From: Osmia lignaria lignaria
Taxonomy: Eukaryota; Arthropoda; Insecta; Hymenoptera; Megachilidae
DNA: 64,000 nucleotides
Direction of reading: 5' to 3'
Assembly: GCF_051020975.1 (NCBI RefSeq)
Contig: NW_027478158.1
Coordinates: 17,050,001-17,114,000, forward strand
Under the pieces are notes generated by a model. The model ran no database searches. It was not told the DNA's origin and saw nothing but the letters and a program-made list of their open reading frames with translations. Positions 55,630-62,859 of the stretch are shown here, one piece after another. Within the stretch, counting starts at the first letter, position 1. Each line of letters starts with the position of its first letter. The position numbers and the translations under genes were made by a program.

Positions 55630-56476
55630 TTGCATATTTATCTCAAGGGAAGGGGCCTGACGGACATATTTCGAGATATTTCTTCTTCTTGTTGTTCTTC
55701 TTCTGCACAGCTAAGGTGGAAGTGGCATTTGCGGCTCGCACTAGTGCAGAGTTATCTCAAAGAAAGGGGCCACGGTGTTTCTGTATCTCTATTATGTTGG
55801 TGCGTCTTCGGAACTTTTAAATATCTCGATATATCTCGAAAAGTACGCTTCTGATCAAAAAATATCATAGAACATAAATTGTAGGAAACATAATTCTCTA
55901 CAAAAAACGACTCTTAACATTTTGCCATAGCTCGCTTCGTTTCCGAGATATTTGCAGATTCAGCTCAAAGGAACTGGCCTGACGGACATATTTCGAGATA
56001 TTTCTTCTTCTTGTTGTTCTTCCTCTGCACAGCTAAACTGGAAGTGGCATTTGCAGCTCGCAATAGTGCAGAGTTATCTCAAAGAAAGGGGCCACGGTGT
56101 TTCTGTATCTCTATTATGTTGGTGCGGCTTCGGAACTTTTAAATATCTTTATATATCTCGAGAACTACGCCTCTGATCGAAAAATATCATAGAACATAAA
56201 AAGTAGGAAACTTAATTCTCTACAAAAAAGGTCTCTTAACATTTTGCCATAGCTCGCTTCGTTTCCGAGATATTCGCAGATTTATCTCAGGGGAAGGGGC
56301 CTGACGGACATATTTCGAGATATTTCTTCTTCTTGTTGTTGTTACGTCCCTAGTTATAACCCATTTTCGTCTTTCGCCATTTCAAGGAGGTCTCGCTTTG
56401 GAATCCGCGTAACATCAGCGTTTTTTCGCTTAGCGACGCCCGCGATACGAAATCGGGGAACTCGCGGAATGCGATG

Positions 56477-56515
56477 GCGAAAACTCTTTGCTTGCAGGTT
56501 TTCGCAAGCAAAGAG
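56477..56515 (+). promoter_or_regulatory. Overlapping inverted repeats in the LTR
   Basis: A 12-bp perfect inverted repeat, CTCTTTGCTTGC (56484-56495) with GCAAGCAAAGAG (56504-56515), encloses an 8-base loop. A second 8-bp pair, GCGAAAAC (56477-56484) with GTTTTCGC (56498-56505), overlaps it so that the two hairpins are mutually exclusive. The position in the probable U3 part suggests a regulatory or transcript-structure role, but no factor site is recognised. Confidence 0.55.
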
Positions 56516-56960
56516 CGTGACCTACTCCCCTTTTGGGAGTATAAGTTATCGCCACAACGCAGGTACGCCAGTTCCGTGATAGCGTAAAGCAGAGACGAAG
56601 TTCTGTCCGTTCGCGACCCGCAGTAGATCCGCGAGTAAGGCTAAACTCGAAACCAGGAAGATCATCGACGAAGTGCTCGGCCGACGGTTCAACACGAGTG
56701 TATCGCCGTGGTCTGAGATAACAGACCCATAATTGGACCAAATCCAGGAGTGCACCCGTGTGCTGTGCAGGACCACCACCAACTGCTTGTATCTCCAAGG
56801 TCGAGTCGTAGCCACGCGTCGCGAGTCTAGTGTATCGTCCGAACCGCGAAGCAAGCGAAAACCGAGACCCTCAGTGTGAATGACCATCGAGTGAATACGA
56901 GAACGAACGAGCGACGAACAACACCCGAAGTCGGCGAAGGGTATGTGACAACAGAACCAG

Positions 56961-56978
56961 AATAGATATATATCTATT
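56961..56978 (+). promoter_or_regulatory. Palindromic TATA-like element, candidate core promoter of the LTR
   Basis: AATAGATATATATCTATT is an 18-bp perfect palindrome containing TATATAT. If used as a TATA box, transcription would begin about 30 bp downstream near 57000, leaving roughly 130 bp for R plus U5. An alternative is the arthropod initiator-like TCAGT at 56871-56875, since several insect gypsy elements use TATA-less initiator promoters. The sequence alone does not decide between them. Confidence 0.35.
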
Positions 56979-57136
56979 GAAGACCCATACATGTCTATCT
57001 TTAATAATTGAACACTCCATCCTGTACTCCTACACTACCTGCAAGGAAGGTCAAGGTACGCTTTAGCGTTTTGATCGGCAGAACCCAGAACATAGTAATA
57101 GTAGAATAACCACCTATAAGGTGGGACGTAACAATT

Positions 57137-57153
57137 TGGTGTCAGAAGTGGGA
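57137..57153 (+). other. Minus-strand primer-binding site, tRNA-Leu type
   Basis: TGGTGTCAGAAGTGGGA follows the LTR after the 3-nt spacer ATT. Its complement is TCCCACTTCTGACACCA, which ends in CCA and fits the 3' acceptor and T-arm end of an insect tRNA-Leu as I recall it. The PBS assignment is firm from position and the leading TGG; the amino-acid identity of the tRNA is less certain and should be matched to a tRNA set. Confidence 0.8.
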
Positions 57154-57280
57154 TACCGTTAAACATACGGATTCACGTAATTTAAACAAATATCGAAATT
57201 CATTCATTTCCGTGGCTTAACGCGCCGTAACTTGACCACACCCTTGCTACTTTAACGCTCGCCCCCTTATAACCGTCACC
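57154..57280 (+). other. Untranslated leader of the retroelement
   Basis: These 127 nt lie between the primer-binding site and the gag start. They would hold packaging signals in a functional element, but no specific motif is recognised. The cluster of insulator-protein sites known in the Drosophila gypsy leader is not apparent. The leader ends in GTCACC immediately before the gag ATG, a favourable initiation context with A at -3. Confidence 0.6.
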
Positions 57281-58618
57281 ATGCCTCTCGTTCACGACAC
57301 GATTCCCTCTCGCAACCCACCACCGCCTCCTACGTCCTCGCCGTCCGTAAGAGACACACGGAGCCTCGGACAATCCGGGACATCCCATTATGATTCATGG
57401 TTCATCGCCGAAAGGGAGGAGAAAAAGGTGGATCGCGTTTTAGAAAAAATCCCTGATTTCGACCCTGAGAAGGTTTCGTTCGAAGATTTTCTGACCGCAA
57501 TTCATAAAGTAAAGTCACGAGTCCCGTCCGGCCTAGAGACCAGATTTCTCGAAGGTCTTATGGATAAATTAGTTCAACACGTTAGAATTTATGTAGAGCA
57601 TCAGAACTGCACAAGCGTCGTCGACCTCTTAAAGTTGCTTCGAAAGAGATACGCTCCTAACAAGACCTATAAGGAACTCTGCTTAGAACTCGGGAACCTC
57701 CCGATGAGGGACGACGAAACGGTCCTAGAATATACGCATCGTTTCTCGAAGCTACTTTATCAGGCATCCGCCAGCGGTCGCGACGAAAAGGGCGTCGAAT
57801 TCGACCCCGAAAAATTCGACATCTTAGCGGGGCGAGCCTTCATCCGAGGCTTGCCATCAAAACTATCGCAGGCCGTAATGACTGCCCGGAAAACCACACT
57901 CACCGACATCATGGACGAGGCACTCTTGATAGACAAAAACGACGCGAAAATGAAAAAATCAGCCCCTCCGACTAAACCACCGGTCAACCCTTTGCCAGCA
58001 ACCCCTCCTTCACCATACGACTACAATCGCACCTGGTCGGAGTGGCGGGAACCGCCACAACAGGTGCAACCGGAATATCCTAGCCACCCATACGGTTCTT
58101 GCTACACGAATTCGGTCCAGCCCGCGGCCCCTCCGGTAAATACGTGTCAATCTCGGTACACAGCTCCACCGTGCGGGGCCGGATGCCCACACGGTTGCGC
58201 GCCATACATGCCCCCGCAGCCTTCTTGGTTCTGCGGGTGTGGCCACGCTCAAAGGGCGCCACCTCAAGGCCCACGCTATCATAACCACTATCAAGCACAC
58301 GGAACTCAATATTCAGGCCAAACGAATTATTCAAATAATTATTCACGCGGTCCAAATCGGCGCCAAGGACCTCGCCGACCGCCAGGAAATAGCTATCCTG
58401 AACGTGGGCGCGATCCTCCGCCAAGACTAGATAACAGGCCGTCGCACAATAACACTCCAGACAGAGAAAATTTAAACTTCAGTCGCGCCCGTTCACCCGC
58501 GGACAATCGAGCGGGCGCAGCTTTTACGCCTCGCCGCGATCCCCAACGGCCACAAGCGAGTCCCCAGGACTCTTACAGGCTCCTTCGCCGCGAATCCGGA
58601 TCCGCTCAAAGGAACTGA
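57281..58618 (+). CDS. gag: Gag polyprotein (445 aa)
   Basis: Gag builds the cytoplasmic virus-like particle and binds genomic RNA. The frame opens at ATG 57281 with ACC before it and ends at TGA 58616-58618. The N-terminal quarter is Pro/Ser-rich, then acidic. Residues of roughly 55-235 look like a retrotransposon capsid domain, helical with a central LLRKRYAP segment and a C-terminal helical bundle around RAFIRGLPSKL. From about residue 235 the protein is Pro-rich. Instead of a standard CCHC knuckle there is an irregular Cys/His cluster (C298, C302, H304, C306, C318, C320, H322). The last 110 residues are rich in Arg, Gly, Asn and Pro, as expected for a basic nucleocapsid-like RNA-binding tail. 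A -1 frameshift signal lies at codons 398-399. No stop or frame disruption is seen. Family assignment rests on position and capsid-like composition; sequence identity among gag proteins is always low. Confidence 0.9.
   Translation: MPLVHDTIPSRNPPPPPTSSPSVRDTRSLGQSGTSHYDSWFIAEREEKKVDRVLEKIPDFDPEKVSFEDFLTAIHKVKSRVPSGLETRFLEGLMDKLVQHVRIYVEHQNCTSVVDLLKLLRKRYAPNKTYKELCLELGNLPMRDDETVLEYTHRFSKLLYQASASGRDEKGVEFDPEKFDILAGRAFIRGLPSKLSQAVMTARKTTLTDIMDEALLIDKNDAKMKKSAPPTKPPVNPLPATPPSPYDYNRTWSEWREPPQQVQPEYPSHPYGSCYTNSVQPAAPPVNTCQSRYTAPPCGAGCPHGCAPYMPPQPSWFCGCGHAQRAPPQGPRYHNHYQAHGTQYSGQTNYSNNYSRGPNRRQGPRRPPGNSYPERGRDPPPRLDNRPSHNNTPDRENLNFSRARSPADNRAGAAFTPRRDPQRPQASPQDSYRLLRRESGSAQRN
58471..58518 (+). promoter_or_regulatory. 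Programmed -1 ribosomal frameshift signal (gag to pol)
   Basis: The heptamer T TTA AAC (58471-58477) is in the gag frame exactly as X XXY YYZ, with TTA and AAC as gag codons 398 and 399. Pol is in the -1 frame, which is open from 58453 (after a TAA at 58450-58452) through the end of gag. Seven nt downstream, GCGCCCG (58485-58491) pairs perfectly with CGGGCGC (58512-58518) around a 20-nt loop. Slippery site, frame, spacer and GC-only stem all agree with the established -1 mechanism. A pseudoknot with the loop is possible but not shown. Confidence 0.85.
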
Positions 58619-60966
58619 ACAAAGGCAACGGAGAATTTATTATAGACACCGGCTCGATGTTGAACTTGATTAAGTCAAACGCGCTACGGACCGACGCGCC
58701 GATCATTAAATGCGAGAGCGTCAGCGTAAAAGGACTGCAAGGATACATCATCGCTGCCGGCATTATGAGCATTAAAATAAACGGAAGCCAAACTCTCTTT
58801 TACGTCGTCGACAACCCGGATTTCCCTGACGGAGTAATAGGCCTCTTAGGTAGCCCGTACCTCCTGCAAGAAGAAAGCGAAATTTCCTTTCACCATAGAA
58901 CCCTAGTAACGAGCAAACGACCGATTCATCCAATCGGATTCTCGAACTCACGGGAGATAAAAGAAACGCTGACCTCTTGCCAACGCGACCAGGAAGCACC
59001 ACGAGCGCTCCTCGGTAAACAGGAATGTACAAGAGTTGCGTCAGCCGATTACACAAACGATACCGACGAAGACGCGCACCGCGCCGTCGAAGAGCTGACC
59101 CAACAAAATTCTCGGGAATCGGGTGAAGAAACGCGCAACGCGACCGACATTATTGACCTACCTAGGCCGCTGACTCCGCTGTCAGACGAACAGCTGGAAT
59201 TTCAAGGCGAAGATCTAGGAGACTATGTCGTCACGCAACTAACCGACGCCGAGAGAATCCAAAACATTAATAAAGCACTAAAATTAGATCATTTAGAAGA
59301 TAAACCGCGACGCATGGTCGAAAGTATCGTAGCACGTTACGCGGATAGATTTTTTATTCCCGGCGATCCTCTGGGAGATACAAAGGCAATCGTTCACAAT
59401 ATCCCTGTGGATGACAAGACTCCGGTATTTACACGACAGTATCCCTTTAGCGTCGACCAGGAAAAGGAAATATCGAAACAAATACAGAACTTAGAGGATT
59501 TAGGGGTAATAGTTCCCTCGAACTCCCCGTACAACTCGCCCCTCTGGCTCGTTCCGAAAAAACCGGACTCGAAAGGAAATGTGCGTTGGAGAATGGTCGT
59601 AGACTTCCGTAAATTAAACGCGAAAACAATCGACGACCGTTTCCCGATTCCCCGCATATCGGATATTTTCGACCGGTTAGGAGGTGCAAAATACTTCGCT
59701 GTTTTCGACTTGGCAAATGGATTTCACCAGATACGCATGGCCCCGGAGGACCAGGAGAAAACGGCATTCTCGACTCCGGATGGACACTACGAATATGCGC
59801 GCATGCCGTTCGGTTTGAAAAATGCACCCGCTACTTTTCAAAGGCTTATGCAACTCGTTTTGAAGGGACTAATTGGTAAAATCCTATACGTATACATCGA
59901 CGATATAGTAGTTTACGGACGCACGTTGGAGGAAATGGAAACACGACTCGAAACTCTGTTCCAACGCCTTCGCGATAATAACCTCACTCTGCAACCGGAT
60001 AAGGCGGAATTTCTAAAGAAAGAGGTGACCTATTTGGGCCACATCATCTCGTCCGAAGGAATAAGACCAAACCCGGAGAAAATTCGAGCAGTAGAAAGTT
60101 TTCCGACTCCGACCACGCGAAAAACACTGAAACAATTTTTAGGTTTGGTAAACTACTATAGGCGATTTATCCCAGATCTGTCACAACAGGCCAAACCTCT
60201 GACAGAACTAACCAGTCCCAAGAAACCCTTCACATGGACCGAAGCTCATCAGAAAAGTTTTGAGGCATTACGACAGACACTGTGTAAAGAACCGGTTTTG
60301 CGCTATCCGAATTTCGACGAGTCCTTCATTATCACCACCGACGCATCGGACATCGCTGTCGGCGCTGTCCTAAGTCAGGGCAAAATAGGCGAAGATCCAC
60401 CTATTGCCTACGCGTCGCTAGCCCTCACGCCGGCTCAACAAAATTATTCGACCACGGAGAAAGAATGCTTTGCAATCATCTTTGCCGTAAAACATTTCAG
60501 AACGTACATATATGGCAGAAAGTTCACGCTAGTAACAGACCATCGTCCTCTACAATGGCTATTCTCGGTCAAAGACCCAGTATCACGCCTAGCCCGCTGG
60601 AGAATACTCCTAGAGGACTATAATTATGAGATCATATACAAACCAGGCCGAGTAAACGCAAACGCAGATGCCTTGTCAAGAAACCCGGTACCATTTGCAC
60701 TACCAATAATACCCTCAGATCAGATCACCAACACAGAAGAACCCATCGCAAACCGGGTAAGATCACGTCGGGCGGCCCAATCTAGGCCAAATTACGAGGA
60801 ACCACCATCCATGATCCTGGACGAAACACAATCGATAGGAAATATAGAACCAGAAAAGATCGAGCCCAATGCAAACTCCACCATGATGGATGACAACGTC
60901 ACCACGGAGCAAGAGCACGAGGCACTGGCAACTAGTACCCCAAAACCAAGAAAACGCGTATCTTAG
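58477..60966 (+). CDS. pol: Pol, N-terminal part: protease, reverse transcriptase, RNase H
   Basis: This is the -1 frame entered at the slippery site; it has no own start needed. The aspartic protease active site DTGS is at 58645-58656, with the second conserved GLLGSPYL segment about 60 residues later. The reverse transcriptase spans roughly 59480-60090: the first catalytic Asp in FDLANGF (59707), MPFGLKNAP (from 59803) and the YIDD box (59893-59904). The connection carries FLGLVNYYRRFIP. RNase H follows with Asp in TTDASD (60340), Glu in STTEKE (60457) and Asp in VTDHRP (60538). It copies element RNA to DNA within the particle. A Ser/Pro/Asn-rich tail follows, ending at TAG 60964-60966, where related elements continue into integrase. 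All visible catalytic residues are present. Confidence 0.95.
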   Translation, partial: LQSRPFTRGQSSGRSFYASPRSPTATSESPGLLQAPSPRIRIRSKELNKGNGEFIIDTGSMLNLIKSNALRTDAPIIKCESVSVKGLQGYIIAAGIMSIKINGSQTLFYVVDNPDFPDGVIGLLGSPYLLQEESEISFHHRTLVTSKRPIHPIGFSNSREIKETLTSCQRDQEAPRALLGKQECTRVASADYTNDTDEDAHRAVEELTQQNSRESGEETRNATDIIDLPRPLTPLSDEQLEFQGEDLGDYVVTQLTDAERIQNINKALKLDHLEDKPRRMVESIVARYADRFFIPGDPLGDTKAIVHNIPVDDKTPVFTRQYPFSVDQEKEISKQIQNLEDLGVIVPSNSPYNSPLWLVPKKPDSKGNVRWRMVVDFRKLNAKTIDDRFPIPRISDIFDRLGGAKYFAVFDLANGFHQIRMAPEDQEKTAFSTPDGHYEYARMPFGLKNAPATFQRLMQLVLKGLIGKILYVYIDDIVVYGRTLEEMETRLETLFQRLRDNNLTLQPDKAEFLKKEVTYLGHIISSEGIRPNPEKIRAVESFPTPTTRKTLKQFLGLVNYYRRFIPDLSQQAKPLTELTSPKKPFTWTEAHQKSFEALRQTLCKEPVLRYPNFDESFIITTDASDIAVGAVLSQGKIGEDPPIAYASLALTPAQQNYSTTEKECFAIIFAVKHFRTYIYGRKFTLVTDHRPLQWLFSVKDPVSRLARWRILLEDYNYEIIYKPGRVNANADALSRNPVPFALPIIPSDQITNTEEPIANRVRSRRAAQSRPNYEEPPSMILDETQSIGNIEPEKIEPNANSTMMDDNVTTEQEHEALATSTPKPRKRVS
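60964..60966 (+). other. In-frame TAG interrupting pol before integrase
   Basis: The frame upstream (from 58453) and downstream (to 62772) is identical, and no other stop occurs in that 4.3-kb stretch. The TAG lies in the low-complexity linker between RNase H and integrase. A point mutation in a once continuous pol is the simplest reading. The base context TAG followed by GGA resembles stop-codon readthrough sites of some gammaretroviruses, so regulated readthrough cannot be excluded from one copy. Confidence 0.85.
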
Positions 60967-62772
60967 GGATCACCTCTCTCCACCCAGGAACCTATACAGC
61001 CATCCGAAGATCAAGCTGAACCAGAACAGAAACCATCCTCACACGACCTCTCGCAAACAACTACCGTCGAACAACCGACGCGCATCTCCTGGGACTTGCC
61101 ATCCCCAGCGGAATTATTAGACATACCGCAATCGACCATTAGGACTCCCAAATTTACTCGCGAATGGAAAGACATTGACAATATTTACGCGCCATATCCA
61201 CAGGTCACCATCGGCCCAACACAGGCTAAAGTCATCCAATGCAGAATAGCCATTTCTAAAGCTCCACTCACCGAGGGCCCTGGTAATATCGCACATTTTA
61301 TCCCTGCAGATAAAATTCTCACCAGCCCCAACTGTAGAACACTAAAAGCCCTAAGTATGCTCTCGGAAACAAATCTGCTCACGGAAAACCTAACCGAAGG
61401 ACGCGTAATCGTTACGCAAGCAGAAGAAAGGCGAATTTTTAGCATCGTAGGCGCTAAATACTTCTTCCAGACTATCGAACAACACCAGATGTCGTATTTA
61501 CTGCATGCTCTAAAACTAGCAGCAAAAATAGAAGGAGTAGATAATCTCCGCATCCCAACGAGCGGAGAAACGATGCACAAAGTGGACGCTCAAACGCTAC
61601 AACAACAATTGTCCGAAACCTTTCACGACGAACCAATCACCGTGACGATATGTACAGGTGAAATACAAACACCGCCAGAGGACCACCGAGAAGATATCAT
61701 CCGCCACTATCACGAAAGTTTAATAGGGGGTCACAAAGGAGTAACTAAAACATATCGACGGATACGGAACCTTTTCGACTGGCCTAGAATGCATCGAGAT
61801 GTGGAAGACTATATTCGGTCCTGTAAAAGCTGCCAAGAGCAAAAATTAGTACGGATCAAAACACGAGAACCAATGCTCATTACGGATACGCCAGCCAGAC
61901 CTTTTGATAAAGTAGCACTAGACACTGTCGGCCCTCTTCCATTCACGCCAAGTGGAAATAGACACATTCTCACGCTTCAATGCCAACTCTCAAAATTTTG
62001 CATGGCCATTCCATTACCGGACATCCGAGCTGAAACCGTAGCAGACGCCTTCTCGCGTTACTTCATCGCAATGTTCGGCGCGCCACGGGCAATCCTCACG
62101 GATCGCGGCACGTCGTTTATTAATCAAGTTCTTAAAGGAATAGCCAAAACATTTAATGTCGAACACGTCACCACCTCTGGTTACAGGCCCCAAACAAACG
62201 GTTCCCTTGAGCGTAGTCACCACGTACTCATCGAATATCTAAAACATTTTATAGAAAACAAGCATGACTGGGATATTCTTCTTCCTTTCGCAACGTACTC
62301 GTATAACACCTCAACACACGAGGCGACAAATTTCACGCCCTACGAAGTAGTTTTCGGCCAGCTAGCAAGAGATCCTTTCACTCCCATGACTCGCGAAGAA
62401 CTCCTGACCTATCCAGCATACATTCAAAATTTAGTACAACGATTAGAAGAAATCCGTCAAATAGCTAGGAAAAATCTGGAACAAAGCAAAGAACGCTCAA
62501 AATTACAGTACGATAGAAAAATTAAAGAAGTCGAATTCTCTCCCAATGATCAAGTTTACGTGTTAAAAGAACCACGTCTTAGTAAATTTGACCCTCATTA
62601 TATCGGCCCATTCAAAATCTGTGAAATAACAGAAAATAACAACGCAATTCTCACGGACGAACAGGGAAGAAAATTCGCAAAACACCTTAATAAACTAAAA
62701 CTTGCACATTCGAGAAATTTTGAAAACAAACACGATACCACCTGGAAACCTCCCCCTTTCGACCCCACCTGA
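60967..62772 (+). CDS. pol: Pol, C-terminal part: integrase (downstream of in-frame stop)
   Basis: This segment continues the pol frame and ends at TGA 62770-62772. It has no ATG at its head, since position 61096 is TTG. It starts with a Pro/Gln/Glu-rich linker and a region of unassigned function (about 61130-61680). The HHCC zinc-binding domain follows: His 61711 and 61732 in HESLIGGHKG, and Cys 61822 and 61831 in CKSC. The catalytic core has Asp 61921 (LDTVGP), Asp 62101 (LTDRGTSF) and Glu 62209 (NGSLERSH), with exactly 35 residues between the second Asp and Glu (DD35E). A GPF motif near 62605-62613 (IGPFKI) marks the C-terminal GPY/F-type domain. It would insert element DNA into the host genome. 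All catalytic residues remain, so the core appears intact, but translation would need readthrough or an independent start because of the upstream TAG. Confidence 0.93.
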   Translation, partial: GSPLSTQEPIQPSEDQAEPEQKPSSHDLSQTTTVEQPTRISWDLPSPAELLDIPQSTIRTPKFTREWKDIDNIYAPYPQVTIGPTQAKVIQCRIAISKAPLTEGPGNIAHFIPADKILTSPNCRTLKALSMLSETNLLTENLTEGRVIVTQAEERRIFSIVGAKYFFQTIEQHQMSYLLHALKLAAKIEGVDNLRIPTSGETMHKVDAQTLQQQLSETFHDEPITVTICTGEIQTPPEDHREDIIRHYHESLIGGHKGVTKTYRRIRNLFDWPRMHRDVEDYIRSCKSCQEQKLVRIKTREPMLITDTPARPFDKVALDTVGPLPFTPSGNRHILTLQCQLSKFCMAIPLPDIRAETVADAFSRYFIAMFGAPRAILTDRGTSFINQVLKGIAKTFNVEHVTTSGYRPQTNGSLERSHHVLIEYLKHFIENKHDWDILLPFATYSYNTSTHEATNFTPYEVVFGQLARDPFTPMTREELLTYPAYIQNLVQRLEEIRQIARKNLEQSKERSKLQYDRKIKEVEFSPNDQVYVLKEPRLSKFDPHYIGPFKICEITENNNAILTDEQGRKFAKHLNKLKLAHSRNFENKHDTTWKPPPFDPT

Positions 62773-62859
62773 GTAAAAGGTATTTATTTTAGGAAATCCT
62801 GTATCCAACTAACAGTTGACCTATGCCCATAAAATACTAGATAGGTCAACCGAACCAAC
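62773..62859 (+). other. pol-env spacer with candidate splice acceptor
   Basis: These 87 nt separate pol and env. TATTTATTTTAG followed by G (62781-62793) has the pyrimidine-rich tract and AG of a 3' splice site. Insect errantiviruses express env from a spliced mRNA, so a junction here is expected; the donor in the leader or gag start was not identified with confidence (CCGTAAGA at 57345-57352 is one weak candidate). Confidence 0.45.

Larger units (their letters stand above)
1..56339. repeat. 322-bp tandem satellite array, about 175 monomers
   Basis: The same unit recurs head to tail without interruption. Taking the anchor TTGCAGATTT (or TTGCACATTT, ATGCAGATTT) at 240, 562, 884 and so on, 174 complete units run to 56273. 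In all, 165 intervals are exactly 322 bp. Eight are 321 bp (units starting 29864, 31795, 39844, 46605, 53380, 53701, 54344, 54987) and one is 336 bp (unit at 48536). Bases 1-239 are a partial unit and 56274-56339 a stub cut by the LTR element. Units differ mostly by substitutions at a limited set of positions. The array holds no recognisable host gene, RNA gene or other transposon. Satellites of this size and homogeneity are typical of centromeric or pericentromeric heterochromatin; that location is inference, not visible here. Confidence 0.98.
56340..57133 (+). repeat. 5' long terminal repeat (794 bp)
   Basis: The left end TGTTACGTCCC (56340-56350) is the exact reverse complement of the right end GGGACGTAACA (57123-57133). 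This gives 11-bp perfect terminal inverted repeats and canonical TG...CA ends. The left boundary coincides with the point where satellite homology stops, and the right boundary lies 3 nt before the primer-binding site. Both agree with an LTR. Reverse-strand frames of 122-148 codons inside it are not supported as genes. No canonical AATAAA is seen. The U3/R/U5 limits cannot be fixed without transcript data or the 3' LTR. Confidence 0.93.

Noticed and set aside
1..56339. CRISPR-like regular spacing of direct repeats
   Set aside because: The whole 322-bp unit repeats; there are no short repeats with unique spacers, and the context is eukaryotic.
56430..56992. Reverse-strand frames of 122 and 148 codons in the LTR
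   Set aside because: They overlap each other in different frames, lie inside the LTR and show no recognisable domain.
58010..58424. Frames antisense to gag and pol (58010-58424, 58524-59056, 59293-59827, 61185-61580)
   Set aside because: They are shadows of the retroelement coding frames with no supporting motifs.
61096..61098. Independent start of an integrase gene
   Set aside because: The codon is TTG, not ATG; the frame is the direct continuation of pol after a TAG.
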